DNA of 64,000 nucleotides, taken from NCBI RefSeq assembly GCF_004799345.1, contig NZ_SSMC01000001.1, forward strand, positions 992,001 through 1,056,000. Direction: 5' to 3'. Numbering within the stretch: position 1 is the first letter of the stretch; the number at the start of each line of letters is the position of its first letter. Position numbers and translations under genes: made by a program. This DNA is from Robertkochia marina (GTDB lineage: Bacteria > Bacteroidota > Bacteroidia > Flavobacteriales > Flavobacteriaceae). Shown in pieces: positions 1 to 9,265 of the stretch. The notes under the pieces are model-generated. The model did no database searches and had not been told where the DNA came from. It worked only from the letters and a program-made list of their open reading frames with translations.

Positions 1-2049
1 GTTACTTCTTCAGCCTCTAACCGAAGCTATCTCGGAAGGGGTATGTTTACTTATAATTCAGGGTTGCGTTCGCAAAAATGGGCATTCAGTTTTTCCGCTT
101 CGAGAAGATGGGCAGAGCAAGGCTATATAGAAGGGACTTTATATGATGCTTATTCTCTTTTTGGTGCCGTTCAACTGAATCTGGGTAAAGGGCAGGAACT
201 GGTGTTTAACATTTTCTACGCTCCACAGCGCAGAGGAATGCGGTCTGCTTTAACAGAAGAAGTTGTTTCCCTGGCAGGGGCAAGGTATAACCCTTATTGG
301 GGGTTGCAGGATGGAAAGATCAGAAATGCCAGGACCAGAAGTAACAGGCAACCGGTATTTTTATTGAATTATTTCCGTAACACATCCAGGGGGAGCTGGC
401 AAATTGGTCTTCTGCATACTTCAGGGATCAAGGCAAGCAGCCGATTAGGTTATTACAATGCTCCCAATCCTTTTCCCGATTACTACAGGTATCTCCCGTC
501 CTGGCAATTAAACGGGAACATGGTCAATTTTGAGAATGCCAGGGAAGTTGGTGCTGGTTTTTCGTCAAACCCTCAATTGAACTGGGCAGAACTTTATAAG
601 ATAAATGCGGCCGAGGTGAAGGGGGGTATGGCCAGTTATATTGAATACGAAGATATTGTTTCAAGCTCTCTTTCGTCATTATCAGTAACTCTCACCAGCC
701 GATCGGGAAAGAGGGGCAGACTACATGCCGGTGTTAATGGTCGCTTTTCGAATAGTCAGTACTTTGCCAGGATCATCGATCTGTTGGGGGCTGACTATCA
801 TCTTGACCGGGATCCTTTTTCAGAAACCAGGAATGATCTGAACACGGAAGGGATGAGTTATAAAGGCGATCGCATAGGTTATAACTATCAACAGCGTACG
901 ATGAAGGCGCAAGCATATATTAGGTATCACAGAAATTTTAATCGTGGACAGGCCTACCTTAGTTACCGGGCAGAGTATTTGAACACGGTGAGAGATGGAT
1001 TGTTTCGTAACGAAAGATACCCCGAAAATTCCTTTGGAGAAGGGCAGACCCTTACCATGACAGGGCACTCTTCTAAGGCAGGACTCAATTACAGGATAAG
1101 TGGCCGTCATATTCTCGATCTTGAATTGGCCTGGTTAAACCAATTACCCCTGCCAGGTTCTTTGTACATCAATCCCAGAGAAAACCATCTTACCATAAAG
1201 GATCCTGTTCCTGAACAGATAACAGGTGCCGATCTGAGGTACAGGATGGATCTGCCGGATCTTAAACTAAGAGCAACTGCCTATTTCACCTTATTTTCTG
1301 ATCTGACCGACGTGAACTACTTTTATTTTGAAGGGGGTGTAGGTAATGCCTTTGTACAGGAGCTTAATACAGGTATCAATAAGAGGCACTATGGAGGGGA
1401 ATTAAGTTTAGAGTACAGCGTTTCTTCTGATGTCAAGTTTGATCTTGTCTGGGCTCATGGGGTGTATGAATACACCACAGACCCTAATTTGTCACTGACG
1501 TTTAATACCGTAAATACCGAGAGCAGTATAAACGCTGAAGGAGCTCTGGATCTTGGCCCGGCTTTTATCGCAGGAACTAAAATAGCCCAGGGTCCTCAAA
1601 CAGCCGGTGCCCTTGGGGTTGAATACCGGTCTCCGGAATACTGGTGGTCGGGTTTAACCATAAGCTACCTCGATAACAATTATATAGGACTATCGAACGT
1701 GCGACGTACTTCAAGTTTCTACCTGGATCCCGAAACCGGTGAGGAATTCACAGAGATCGATCCAGAGATAAGTAGTTTATTATTAAAACAGGAGCGATTA
1801 CAGCCTATTTATTACCTGGATCTGGCAGGTGGTAAATCATGGCTGGTTAACACTGTGTACATATCTGTTTTTGCCAGTGTAAACAACCTCTTTGATACGA
1901 TATATCAGACCGGTGGATTTGAACAAAACAGGAGGGCCACCTATGCCGGTTTGTACGAGGACTCATTAAGCGGTTCTCCATCTTTCGGTTCGAGATATTG
2001 GTGCTCTAACGGGCGTACCTACTTCCTTAACCTGGCTGTTAATTTTTAA
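1..2049 (+). CDS. TonB-dependent outer-membrane receptor, C-terminal part (5' end outside window)
   Basis: The reading frame is open from base 1, so the gene starts upstream and only about 682 C-terminal residues are visible. The visible part is rich in alternating aromatic and polar strands typical of a 22-strand TonB-receptor barrel, and the protein ends in Phe (LAVNF), the usual C-terminal outer-membrane signature. The plug domain is not visible. The barrel is followed after 10 bp by a lipoprotein gene with a DUF5689 and a lamin-tail domain, so the two are probably co-transcribed and work at the same surface site. The substrate cannot be told from this portion. An internal Met near base 43 is not taken as the start because coding continues to the left of it. 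Confidence 0.88.
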   Translation, partial: VTSSASNRSYLGRGMFTYNSGLRSQKWAFSFSASRRWAEQGYIEGTLYDAYSLFGAVQLNLGKGQELVFNIFYAPQRRGMRSALTEEVVSLAGARYNPYWGLQDGKIRNARTRSNRQPVFLLNYFRNTSRGSWQIGLLHTSGIKASSRLGYYNAPNPFPDYYRYLPSWQLNGNMVNFENAREVGAGFSSNPQLNWAELYKINAAEVKGGMASYIEYEDIVSSSLSSLSVTLTSRSGKRGRLHAGVNGRFSNSQYFARIIDLLGADYHLDRDPFSETRNDLNTEGMSYKGDRIGYNYQQRTMKAQAYIRYHRNFNRGQAYLSYRAEYLNTVRDGLFRNERYPENSFGEGQTLTMTGHSSKAGLNYRISGRHILDLELAWLNQLPLPGSLYINPRENHLTIKDPVPEQITGADLRYRMDLPDLKLRATAYFTLFSDLTDVNYFYFEGGVGNAFVQELNTGINKRHYGGELSLEYSVSSDVKFDLVWAHGVYEYTTDPNLSLTFNTVNTESSINAEGALDLGPAFIAGTKIAQGPQTAGALGVEYRSPEYWWSGLTISYLDNNYIGLSNVRRTSSFYLDPETGEEFTEIDPEISSLLLKQERLQPIYYLDLAGGKSWLVNTVYISVFASVNNLFDTIYQTGGFEQNRRATYAGLYEDSLSGSPSFGSRYWCSNGRTYFLNLAVNF

Positions 2050-2059
2050 TTTTTTTCAT

Positions 2060-3481
2060 ATGAGTATGAAATTTCGCAGCATGATGATCAGCCTATATGC
2101 ATTACTGCTTATCCAAACCGCATGTGTTACGGGTAAAGAGTTTGAAGATCTTGCCACATGTGAGGAGACGGAGGGACTACGCATTTGGAAGGTTGAAGAA
2201 TTTACTTCAACAATTGGGGATGAGGTAACTGTTGTTCAGGAAGACATTGGCATTAAACTCTATGTTACCTCTTCAGATCGATTGGGTAACATTTACGGAG
2301 CTATATATCTACAGGACGATCCTGTGTCGCCTTCAATGGGGTTTGAATTAAGAACAGAATTGTCTGATGCCTATTTGCTTTATCCGAGAGGTGCATCCGT
2401 TTACTTGCGTCTCAAAGGACTGTTTGTGCGCAAGTCAAAAGGAGGTGTACAAGTGGGTACTAAATGGAGTAGTTTCGGGAATCTCAGTATTGGCAGATTG
2501 CCGGTTCAGATAACCAAGAAACATTTGATAGCTTCCTGTGCTCCCCTGGTCAATATTACGCCCAAAGATCTGGAATTAAATTCCCTTAATTCTCAATGGC
2601 AGTATATGTATGTACGCTTTCAAGGATTGCAATTATCCTCAAATGAACTTTGTGATCAATTTGCAGAACGCAGAGAGACCACTGTTCGAAAGTTGATAGC
2701 CTGCGATGGCAATACTTTGGATCTTGTAAATAGTGGTTATTCAGATTTCTATGATCAGACCATGCCTTCAGGTATGGGGGCTACCTCAGGAATATTGACT
2801 TATAAAGGGCAGGCTGCACGGCTGGTTTTAAACACAATGGATGATATGATTATGGACGGCCAACGATGTGAGGGATTCGTGTATGATTGTAATGAATTGA
2901 CCATAGATGCCGATAACAAAAATGACCAATTGATCATTTCTGAAATTGCAGACCCTGTAAATACGACCTCAGAAATCAATTCCCGGTTTATTGAACTCTA
3001 TAATGCAGGAGAACAGGTGGCTGATCTATCGGGTTGGGAGCTTAGGAGATATACCAATGCCAATAGTGCCTATACTGAAAGCTCAGTAATTTATTTGCCG
3101 GGGTTTCTGTTGGCCCCCGGAGCAACTTTCGTAATAGCAGCTAACGGAGCCCATTTTGAACAGGTGTATGGCTTTTCGCCCAATAAGGTTGGAGGGTCTT
3201 CTTCTGCGGCCGACAGTAACGGAGATGATAATATTGTTTTGGTAGATGAGGTAGGGCAACACCGCGATGTTTTCGGTATTCCGGGAGAAGATGGTACTGC
3301 AACCAATCATGATTTTCAGGACGGGAGGGCTGTCAGGAAACCCGGGGTGGTTGCCGGGAGCGATATCTTTATGGCTGAAGAGTGGGAGATCTGCAATGCC
3401 CATGGCGAACATCAAACGGTTTTAGGAGAAAAGAGAGCCCCTGATGATTTTGACCCGGGTGAGCATGACCATGAGTCTTAG
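2060..3481 (+). CDS. DUF5689 and lamin-tail domain lipoprotein
   Basis: A 473-residue predicted lipoprotein. The N-terminus has a hydrophobic stretch ending in a lipobox (IQTAC, Cys22). Residues about 45-285 resemble DUF5689, an OB-like domain found in Bacteroidota surface proteins. Residues about 290-430 resemble a lamin-tail (LTD) beta-sandwich, with the pattern LIISEIADP, FIELYNAG and LSGWELRR. LTD domains are common in exported bacterial proteins and often sit with nucleases or phosphatases, but no catalytic domain is seen here. It starts 10 bp after the TonB receptor, so it is probably its surface-exposed partner. The C-terminus is His/Asp/Glu-rich (GEHDHES) and might bind metal. The function is unknown. 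Confidence 0.8.
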   Translation: MSMKFRSMMISLYALLLIQTACVTGKEFEDLATCEETEGLRIWKVEEFTSTIGDEVTVVQEDIGIKLYVTSSDRLGNIYGAIYLQDDPVSPSMGFELRTELSDAYLLYPRGASVYLRLKGLFVRKSKGGVQVGTKWSSFGNLSIGRLPVQITKKHLIASCAPLVNITPKDLELNSLNSQWQYMYVRFQGLQLSSNELCDQFAERRETTVRKLIACDGNTLDLVNSGYSDFYDQTMPSGMGATSGILTYKGQAARLVLNTMDDMIMDGQRCEGFVYDCNELTIDADNKNDQLIISEIADPVNTTSEINSRFIELYNAGEQVADLSGWELRRYTNANSAYTESSVIYLPGFLLAPGATFVIAANGAHFEQVYGFSPNKVGGSSSAADSNGDDNIVLVDEVGQHRDVFGIPGEDGTATNHDFQDGRAVRKPGVVAGSDIFMAEEWEICNAHGEHQTVLGEKRAPDDFDPGEHDHES

Positions 3482-3540
3482 TGGTATTACTCTTGTGATG
3501 CGCTGGTATTTTAAGTACCTTTTTATCCAGAATTAAAGAT

Positions 3541-4317
3541 ATGAATGAATTCAATACTGCCTTTATACAGGCTGATCTTGCCTGGGAAGACCCGGCACTA
3601 AACAGAGCGTATTTTACCCGGAAATTCGAAGATCTTAAACCGGGGACAGACCTTGTGATCCTGCCGGAAATGTTTACGACCGGGTTTACGATGAACCCGA
3701 AGTTGGTGGCAGAACAGATGCAGGGCCCTACGGTTGAGTGGTTAAAAAGTATGGCTGCAAAATATGCAGCGGCCATAGCCGGCAGTATTGTGATCAATGA
3801 GAAAGGAGTTTACAGGAACCGTTTCTTTTTTGTAACACCGGAAGGTACGGCGGAGTACTACGATAAAAGGCATAGCTTTACCCTGGCCGGAGAGCACGAG
3901 CAGTATCAACACGGTAAAGAACGAAAGTTAATTAATTATAAAGGCTGGAGGATCTTTCCTCAGATCTGCTATGACCTCAGGTTCCCGGTATTTGCCCGTA
4001 ATGATGTGGGTTACGATCTTTTGATCTATGTAGCGAACTGGCCTGAAAAACGAATAAATGCCTGGGACGCCCTCCTGAAAGCCCGGGCCATTGAAAATAT
4101 GTCTTATTGTATTGGAGTGAACAGAATAGGTACGGATGCTAACGGGTACAATTACCCTGGGCACTCCGGTGCCTATGATCATTTAGGGAATTGTTTAGCT
4201 TTTTCAGAGAAAGAAGAGGTGTGCTCTTTTACCCTGGATAAAGACAAAATGATGGAAACACGGAATAAATTAGGGTTTTTAAATGACCGGGATGGCTTTA
4301 CTATTCATCCAGAATAA
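3541..4317 (+). CDS. Carbon-nitrogen hydrolase, omega-amidase (YafV/Nit2) type
   Basis: A 258-residue nitrilase-superfamily enzyme with the full catalytic triad: Glu43 in LPEMFTTGF, Lys109 in YYDKRHSF and Cys143 in QICYDLRFP. The DKRHSFTLAGEHE and CYDLRFPVF signatures fit the YafV/Nit2 omega-amidases, which hydrolyse 2-oxoglutaramate or 2-oxosuccinamate left over from transamination or methionine salvage. No signal peptide is present, so it should be cytoplasmic. The last 17 bases overlap the convergent Ig-like lipoprotein gene, leaving no room for a terminator between the two stop codons. The family assignment is firm; the precise substrate is inferred from similarity. Confidence 0.9.
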   Translation: MNEFNTAFIQADLAWEDPALNRAYFTRKFEDLKPGTDLVILPEMFTTGFTMNPKLVAEQMQGPTVEWLKSMAAKYAAAIAGSIVINEKGVYRNRFFFVTPEGTAEYYDKRHSFTLAGEHEQYQHGKERKLINYKGWRIFPQICYDLRFPVFARNDVGYDLLIYVANWPEKRINAWDALLKARAIENMSYCIGVNRIGTDANGYNYPGHSGAYDHLGNCLAFSEKEEVCSFTLDKDKMMETRNKLGFLNDRDGFTIHPE

Positions 4318-5914
4318 AGATCTGTTCGATCTCCCAGTTTGCTCTTAGTTCGATCTCTTCCGGGTAATAACTTATCTTTTCAGGTTGACGTCCTTCAAGA
4401 AATCTTCCGGTGTCCCACTTTTTATTGCCATTGGAGTCATGGATCACCCTCAGGTAATAGGTGCCGGGATCAATATTTCTGAATTCATATCCCGATTTTT
4501 GTTCGGTGATAAACATGGAATGCTTTACTTCATCCCGATTGTTTGTAAGTTCTATGACCACCGGGAACTCTGAAACATTCTGAAGTTTGATACGAATGGT
4601 TCCCAGTTGACCAAGTTCTTTGGTGTTCACCGCATACTGAAGGCTGTCGTTGGTGTTGTTGAAAAAGTCACTTACCGCTCCCGGAGCAAGGGAAACGGTA
4701 TATTGATTGCCCGGTTGAACATCCCATATAAAATTGAGTTTATTTTCAACCTCATTAAGATCTAATTCGAAATCCAGGAATGTGGAATCCCTGTCCATTA
4801 CGGTAATGCTGTCGGCTTTAAAAGATCGCAGAGGGATATTACTGGTAATATTGAAGGTGTCGCTTAGTTGCAGATTACCCTGAATAGGACTTTCTATATT
4901 TAAGCTGTCTCTGTAAAGATTTCGCACCCTTACCGTAAAAGTATCGATCAGCTCTTTCTTGCGTACCTCAAATAATAAAGAATCTGTCTCGAATGGCGTA
5001 AAATAGTAGTTAACAGAGTCTGATTTAGCATCTTTTATGGTCGTGGATCTGAAGTCTTCAGGGGTTGGTGAAAGAATGGTGATTTCCATGCCTTCTGGGT
5101 TTCCTTCGTACCCGAAAGCGATCTTGTCTTTGTTCACCATGACGGGTCTGCCCAACCTGAATTCCGGGATCTCTTTGAATAAGGTAAGTTGGTAAACACT
5201 GTCGGTAGGCAGCTCAACAACCTCCTCTACAAAGCCTATCTTGTCGGTTTTAGGACTAAAAAGATTGTCATTTGCTTCATCTTTGAGAGCAATGAGTTTG
5301 TATTTCCCTTTCTTGAGATTGGTCAGCCTGAAGTCAACGGCACTATCAAGTGTGCTGGTAATATAGGTGGGCTGTTTTTGATATACAACAGAGTCGTTAT
5401 AGGCTGAATCGACCTCATAAAGCATTACACTGACAAAATTGTCAGATTCTTTTTGGGTGGCATCTTTGATCAATCCGCCTAATTCCAGAGAATCTATATA
5501 ATCTCCTGTTGAAAAAACATAACTAAAAAACGGATAGGGGTTTCCTTCGTTATGATCAACGATGCTCTGACCGAAATTCATAACATAGGTGGTGTTGTCA
5601 TTCAGGGTGTCCAGCAGCTCAATAGTGATTCGTTTAGCCGCTCCTCCCTGAGGGCTTATGTTTGGGGGATACTTCAAAGGGGGAGAAACCACTAATTGTT
5701 TTTGAAGATCCTTCAGGGTGATATATTCGTCGAAAGTGATTCGAATTCTTTTGCTTTCAAATCCGGTGGTGAAATTTTCAGGGTCAGAGGATATGATCAC
5801 CGGAGGGGTCTCATCTTTGGCTCCCCCGGTTGGCGTTCCTCTTTTCGCGCAGTTAATCAGACTTATCATCAGCCCAAAAAACAGGGCGTAATAAAGTATT
5901 TTACCGGATTTCAT
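4301..5914 (-). CDS. Ig-like (Big_5) domain lipoprotein
   Basis: A 537-residue lipoprotein with lipobox LINCAKRG (Cys22) followed by a low-complexity GTPTGGAKDE linker. Residues about 35-130 form a bacterial Ig-like (SbsA/Big_5) domain beginning TPPVIISSDPENF, the typical start of this fold. The rest is beta-rich, probably further Ig/CNA-like sandwiches, and it ends with a carboxypeptidase-regulatory-like strand pattern (PGTYYLRVIHDSNGNKKWDTG). It is probably a cell-envelope protein with a structural or binding role. No enzyme motif is seen. It is transcribed towards the omega-amidase gene and overlaps it by 17 bases. comF lies just upstream on the same strand, 51 bp away. Confidence 0.8.
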   Translation of the reverse strand: MKSGKILYYALFFGLMISLINCAKRGTPTGGAKDETPPVIISSDPENFTTGFESKRIRITFDEYITLKDLQKQLVVSPPLKYPPNISPQGGAAKRITIELLDTLNDNTTYVMNFGQSIVDHNEGNPYPFFSYVFSTGDYIDSLELGGLIKDATQKESDNFVSVMLYEVDSAYNDSVVYQKQPTYITSTLDSAVDFRLTNLKKGKYKLIALKDEANDNLFSPKTDKIGFVEEVVELPTDSVYQLTLFKEIPEFRLGRPVMVNKDKIAFGYEGNPEGMEITILSPTPEDFRSTTIKDAKSDSVNYYFTPFETDSLLFEVRKKELIDTFTVRVRNLYRDSLNIESPIQGNLQLSDTFNITSNIPLRSFKADSITVMDRDSTFLDFELDLNEVENKLNFIWDVQPGNQYTVSLAPGAVSDFFNNTNDSLQYAVNTKELGQLGTIRIKLQNVSEFPVVIELTNNRDEVKHSMFITEQKSGYEFRNIDPGTYYLRVIHDSNGNKKWDTGRFLEGRQPEKISYYPEEIELRANWEIEQIFILDE

Positions 5915-5965
5915 CCAAAGTGGTTTAGTGCTGCAAAATAACGATTATTTTTAGTAAAGATAAAA

Positions 5966-6664
5966 TCAATAGGTGATAGCCATGGTAGCGATACTGACCT
6001 TGATATCAGAATACTTTTTAATAACCCTGGCCGCAGATTCGAGAGTGGTTCCTGTGGTTACCACATCATCGGTAAGCAATACATGCCGGTAGGATCTCAA
6101 ATCTTCAGAAATGACCTCAAATGACTGTGAAGCATCAAAAATTCTTGTTTTTCTGCCGCGATGGGTGAGGGTGGAGGTTGTGTCGCATCGTATCAAAAGA
6201 TCATTCCGGAATGGGGCTTCTAGATGTTGAGCCAGAGCCCTGGCAAAATTATCGGTTTGGTTGTAGCCTCTTTTGCGATGCCTCCTTTTCTGTAAGGGCA
6301 TCGGAATTACCAGGTCAATATTATTAAATCGGGGAGAAGTTTTCATCTCTTCCCCAAGCCAGTTCCCCAGAAAGGTTCCGGCCTTTTGCCGGCCGTGGTA
6401 TTTTAGTTCATGGATAAGATGTTGCACCGGACCGTTCTTATGGTACCATAAAAGAGAGGTGGCCTGCTCAATAGGAACGCGTCCGAAAAAGATCTTTTCA
6501 CAAGGATTGGCCTCACGGTCTGTAAAGGCAGTCAGAGGCAGCTGATGAGAGCATTGTACGCAAATAAATTGAGATGAATCAGGAATGAGCGCCTTGCAGC
6601 AAAGACAAGAGGCGGGAAATAAAAGGTTTTGGAGATCATTTATTATCTTTACAGCGCCTGTCAA
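5966..6664 (-). CDS. comF: ComF-family phosphoribosyltransferase-like protein
   Basis: A 232-residue ComF-family protein. The N-terminus has a four-cysteine zinc site (SCLCC near residues 20-23 and CVQC at 35-38). The C-terminal half is a type I phosphoribosyltransferase fold with the PRPP-binding loop VLLTDDVVTTGTT near residues 193-206. Relatives in naturally transformable bacteria take part in DNA uptake, but ComF is also widespread in non-competent species. The frame begins with TTG. No in-frame ATG precedes the zinc site, so the exact start is uncertain by a few codons. It diverges from the coiled-coil membrane protein gene, with about 40 bp between them. Confidence 0.87.
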   Translation of the reverse strand: MTGAVKIINDLQNLLFPASCLCCKALIPDSSQFICVQCSHQLPLTAFTDREANPCEKIFFGRVPIEQATSLLWYHKNGPVQHLIHELKYHGRQKAGTFLGNWLGEEMKTSPRFNNIDLVIPMPLQKRRHRKRGYNQTDNFARALAQHLEAPFRNDLLIRCDTTSTLTHRGRKTRIFDASQSFEVISEDLRSYRHVLLTDDVVTTGTTLESAARVIKKYSDIKVSIATMAITY

Positions 6665-6704
6665 TTTTGAAACATTAAGTTATTCTCAAAGCTAATTATT
6701 TTTA

Positions 6705-7625
6705 ATGAGCTCCCAAAAGAAGCAGATTGGACAAAAAATAGTTCTGGGAGTCCTGCTACTGTGTATTATAGCCCTAACAGGATTTTCATATCTGAACTAT
6801 ATAGAAACTGAAGAAAAGGTGTCATTCCTTGAGAATGCCAAGGGCATGATCATGGATGACCTTGAAGAAATAGAATCAGACCTGGATGGTCTGGCAAAGG
6901 AAAATGACGCCTATGCCAATGAGATCCAAACCAGCAGACGGCGAATTGCGTTGCTGATGGATTCTATAAAGCGTATGGAGGTCGACTATCAGATATTGGG
7001 ACGCTACCGTAAGGAGCTGGCCACTATTCGTATGGAAAACAGAAGACTGCATGCTGTATTAGACTCGGTGCGATTTCAGAATGCCTTGTTGAACCAGGAG
7101 ATAGACAGTACCCGACTGAGATACTCAGAGCTAGAACGTTATTCTGAGGCACTGGAGATCGCTAATGAAGATCTGACCCAATTCACAGATTCCCTTATTA
7201 ATGAGAATATTCAGCTGACTGCCAAGGTAAAGGGCAGTAAGGCCTTGACAATTACCGCTCTTAAAGGGTCGGCTTATAAGGTGCGCTCAAATGGCAAGGC
7301 AGTTAAAACAACAAGGTTAAGCAGTGCCGAGCGATTAAGAGCCTGCTTCAATATCGCTCCCAATACGTTGCTGCAGCCCGGAGAAAAAGTGTTCTTTCTT
7401 CAATTTGTAGATCCTGAAAATGAGATCCTGGGCCCGGCAGCCAAAGGCAGCGAGGGTGGAGACCAGGTCTTTTACAGTAAAAAGGTTGTTATTGATTATG
7501 AAAATCGCCCTATGAATATATGTGATTTCATCGTGGTGGATGGATTGCAAAATCCAGGTAATTACAGGGTCAATGTATTCTATGAGGAGAGTCTCCTGGC
7601 TACTTCGGTTTTTACCCTGAAATAG
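6705..7625 (+). CDS. Membrane-anchored coiled-coil protein of unknown function
   Basis: A 306-residue protein. One N-terminal membrane segment (about residues 11-28, IVLGVLLLCIIALTGFSYL) is followed by a long heptad-rich coiled coil (about 33-175) and a compact beta-rich C-terminal domain (about 185-306) containing FFLQFVDPENEILGP and a stretch ending LATSVFTLK. No catalytic motif was recognised. The topology suggests a short cytoplasmic tail and a periplasmic coiled coil bearing a globular head, although the reverse is possible. It lies 34 bp before glyS on the same strand. Such proteins are sometimes labelled chromosome-partitioning proteins in related genomes because of the coiled coil alone, and I do not accept that label. 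Confidence 0.72.
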   Translation: MSSQKKQIGQKIVLGVLLLCIIALTGFSYLNYIETEEKVSFLENAKGMIMDDLEEIESDLDGLAKENDAYANEIQTSRRRIALLMDSIKRMEVDYQILGRYRKELATIRMENRRLHAVLDSVRFQNALLNQEIDSTRLRYSELERYSEALEIANEDLTQFTDSLINENIQLTAKVKGSKALTITALKGSAYKVRSNGKAVKTTRLSSAERLRACFNIAPNTLLQPGEKVFFLQFVDPENEILGPAAKGSEGGDQVFYSKKVVIDYENRPMNICDFIVVDGLQNPGNYRVNVFYEESLLATSVFTLK

Positions 7626-7647
7626 GGTTTCTTTTTTTCAAATACCA

Positions 7648-7655
7648 TATTTTTG
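7648..7655 (+). promoter_or_regulatory. Bacteroidota -7 box before glyS (TATTTTTG)
   Basis: This is an exact match to the Bacteroidota housekeeping -7 consensus TAnnTTTG, ending five bases before the glyS ATG. Transcription from it would start at or next to the start codon, giving a leaderless or nearly leaderless mRNA. No convincing -33 TTTG was placed, so the call rests on the -7 box and its position. Confidence 0.5.
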
Positions 7656-7659
7656 CGCC

Positions 7660-9213
7660 ATGGCAAAACAAGAAGATCAATTTAAAAAAGTGATCTCACA
7701 TGCAAAGGAATACGGATATATTTTTCCTTCCAGTGAGATCTACGATGGTTTAAGTGCCGTATATGATTACGGTCAGAAAGGTGTCGAATTAAAAAAGAAT
7801 ATTCGTGAGTACTGGTGGAAGGCCATGGTGCAGATGCATGAAAATATAGTTGGGCTTGACTCTGCTATATTTATGCACCCTACAACCTGGAAAGCTTCCG
7901 GTCACGTAGATGCCTTTAATGATCCGCTCATCGACAATAAAGACTCTAAAAAAAGATATCGTGCCGATGTTCTGGTAGAAGATCATACGGCTAAGATCGA
8001 GGCCAAGATCGAAAAGGAGGTCACAAAAGCAGCAAAACGTTTTGGAGATGCCTTTGATAAAGATCAGTTCATGGCTACCAATCCGAGGGTGCTCAGGTAT
8101 CAGGAGGAGATCAATACCATACTTAAGCGCCTGGGCAGTTCTCTTGAAAAGGAAGATCTGGCTGATGTAAAGGCTCTTATCGAAGAGTTGGGTATTGCTG
8201 ATCCTGAAACGGGAAGTAAAAACTGGACAGATGTTAAGCAGTTTAACCTGATGTTTGGTACCAAGCTGGGGGCAAGTGCAGACTCTGCAATGGATCTTTA
8301 CCTGCGGCCGGAAACTGCCCAGGGAATTTTTGTGAATTTCCTGAACGTGCAAAAGAGTGGCAGGATGAAGATACCATTTGGGATCGCCCAAACCGGTAAA
8401 GCTTTCAGAAATGAGATCGTTGCCCGTCAGTTTATTTTCCGAATGAGAGAATTCGAGCAAATGGAGATGCAATTCTTTATTAAGCCGGGAACCCAGAAGG
8501 AGTGGTATGATTACTGGAAAGAAATGAGGCTTAAATGGCATCTTTCTCTTGGGATGGGAGCGGATAACTACCGCTATCACGACCATGAAAAATTGGCTCA
8601 TTATGCCGATGCGGCAGCTGATATAGAGTTCAAATTCCCATTTGGCTTTAAAGAACTCGAAGGAATACATTCCAGAACGGATTTTGACCTGGCAAAACAC
8701 GAGGAATTCAGCGGGAAGAAGCTGCAGTATTTTGATCCGGAAGAAAATAAGAGCTATACACCTTATGTGTTAGAGACCTCTATCGGACTTGACAGGATGT
8801 TCCTGGCTGTTTTTTCCAATGCACTTCAGGAAGAGACATTGGAGAATGGCAGTACCCGGGTGGTATTGCGAATTCCTTCCGTTCTCGCTCCAACCAAGGT
8901 GGCCGTATTACCGCTTGTTAAGAAAGACGGCCTGCCGGAAGTGGCCAGAAAGATCGTTGATGATCTTAAATGGGATATGAGTGTTGATTATGATGAAAAG
9001 GATGCTGTAGGGCGAAGATATCGTCGTCAGGATGCCGCCGGAACACCTTTCTGTATTACGGTAGATCACGAAACGCTCGAAGATGATACTGTGACCCTGC
9101 GCCACAGGGATACGATGGAACAAAAACGGGTGAAGATCTCGGAATTAAGAGGACTGATCTCTGAAGAAATATCTATGAGCAGCTGGCTGAAAAAAATAGA
9201 TGCAGCTTCATAG
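7660..9213 (+). CDS. glyS: Glycine--tRNA ligase (dimeric class II type)
   Basis: A 517-residue class II aminoacyl-tRNA synthetase of the homodimeric glycyl type, which charges tRNA-Gly in the cytoplasm. The catalytic core includes motif 2-like PFGIAQTGKAFRNEI and MREFEQMEMQFFI, and motif 3-like VLETSIGLDRMFLAV, with an anticodon-binding domain in the last 100 residues (PTKVAVLPLVKK). Length and order match the single-chain alpha2 enzymes rather than the two-subunit E. coli type. A -7 box sits directly against the start codon, and a clear rho-independent terminator follows the stop. The gene name glyQS is also used for this type. Nothing unusual was seen in the protein. Confidence 0.97.
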   Translation: MAKQEDQFKKVISHAKEYGYIFPSSEIYDGLSAVYDYGQKGVELKKNIREYWWKAMVQMHENIVGLDSAIFMHPTTWKASGHVDAFNDPLIDNKDSKKRYRADVLVEDHTAKIEAKIEKEVTKAAKRFGDAFDKDQFMATNPRVLRYQEEINTILKRLGSSLEKEDLADVKALIEELGIADPETGSKNWTDVKQFNLMFGTKLGASADSAMDLYLRPETAQGIFVNFLNVQKSGRMKIPFGIAQTGKAFRNEIVARQFIFRMREFEQMEMQFFIKPGTQKEWYDYWKEMRLKWHLSLGMGADNYRYHDHEKLAHYADAAADIEFKFPFGFKELEGIHSRTDFDLAKHEEFSGKKLQYFDPEENKSYTPYVLETSIGLDRMFLAVFSNALQEETLENGSTRVVLRIPSVLAPTKVAVLPLVKKDGLPEVARKIVDDLKWDMSVDYDEKDAVGRRYRRQDAAGTPFCITVDHETLEDDTVTLRHRDTMEQKRVKISELRGLISEEISMSSWLKKIDAAS

Positions 9214-9236
9214 TTCTGTAAATATAAAGTATTAAG

Positions 9237-9265
9237 ACCCCTTGTTAACACAAGGGGTTTTTTTA
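9237..9265 (+). terminator. Rho-independent terminator after glyS
   Basis: The stem ACCCCTTG / CAAGGGGT (8 bp, loop of 6) is followed by a run of seven T. It lies 23 bp after the glyS stop and touches the stop of the convergent TonB receptor gene, so it may act on both. Confidence 0.9.

Noticed and set aside
7789-8700. A 303-residue frame antisense to glyS
   Set aside because: It lies fully inside a well-conserved gene, has a Cys/Phe/His-rich composition typical of antisense frames and no recognisable domain.
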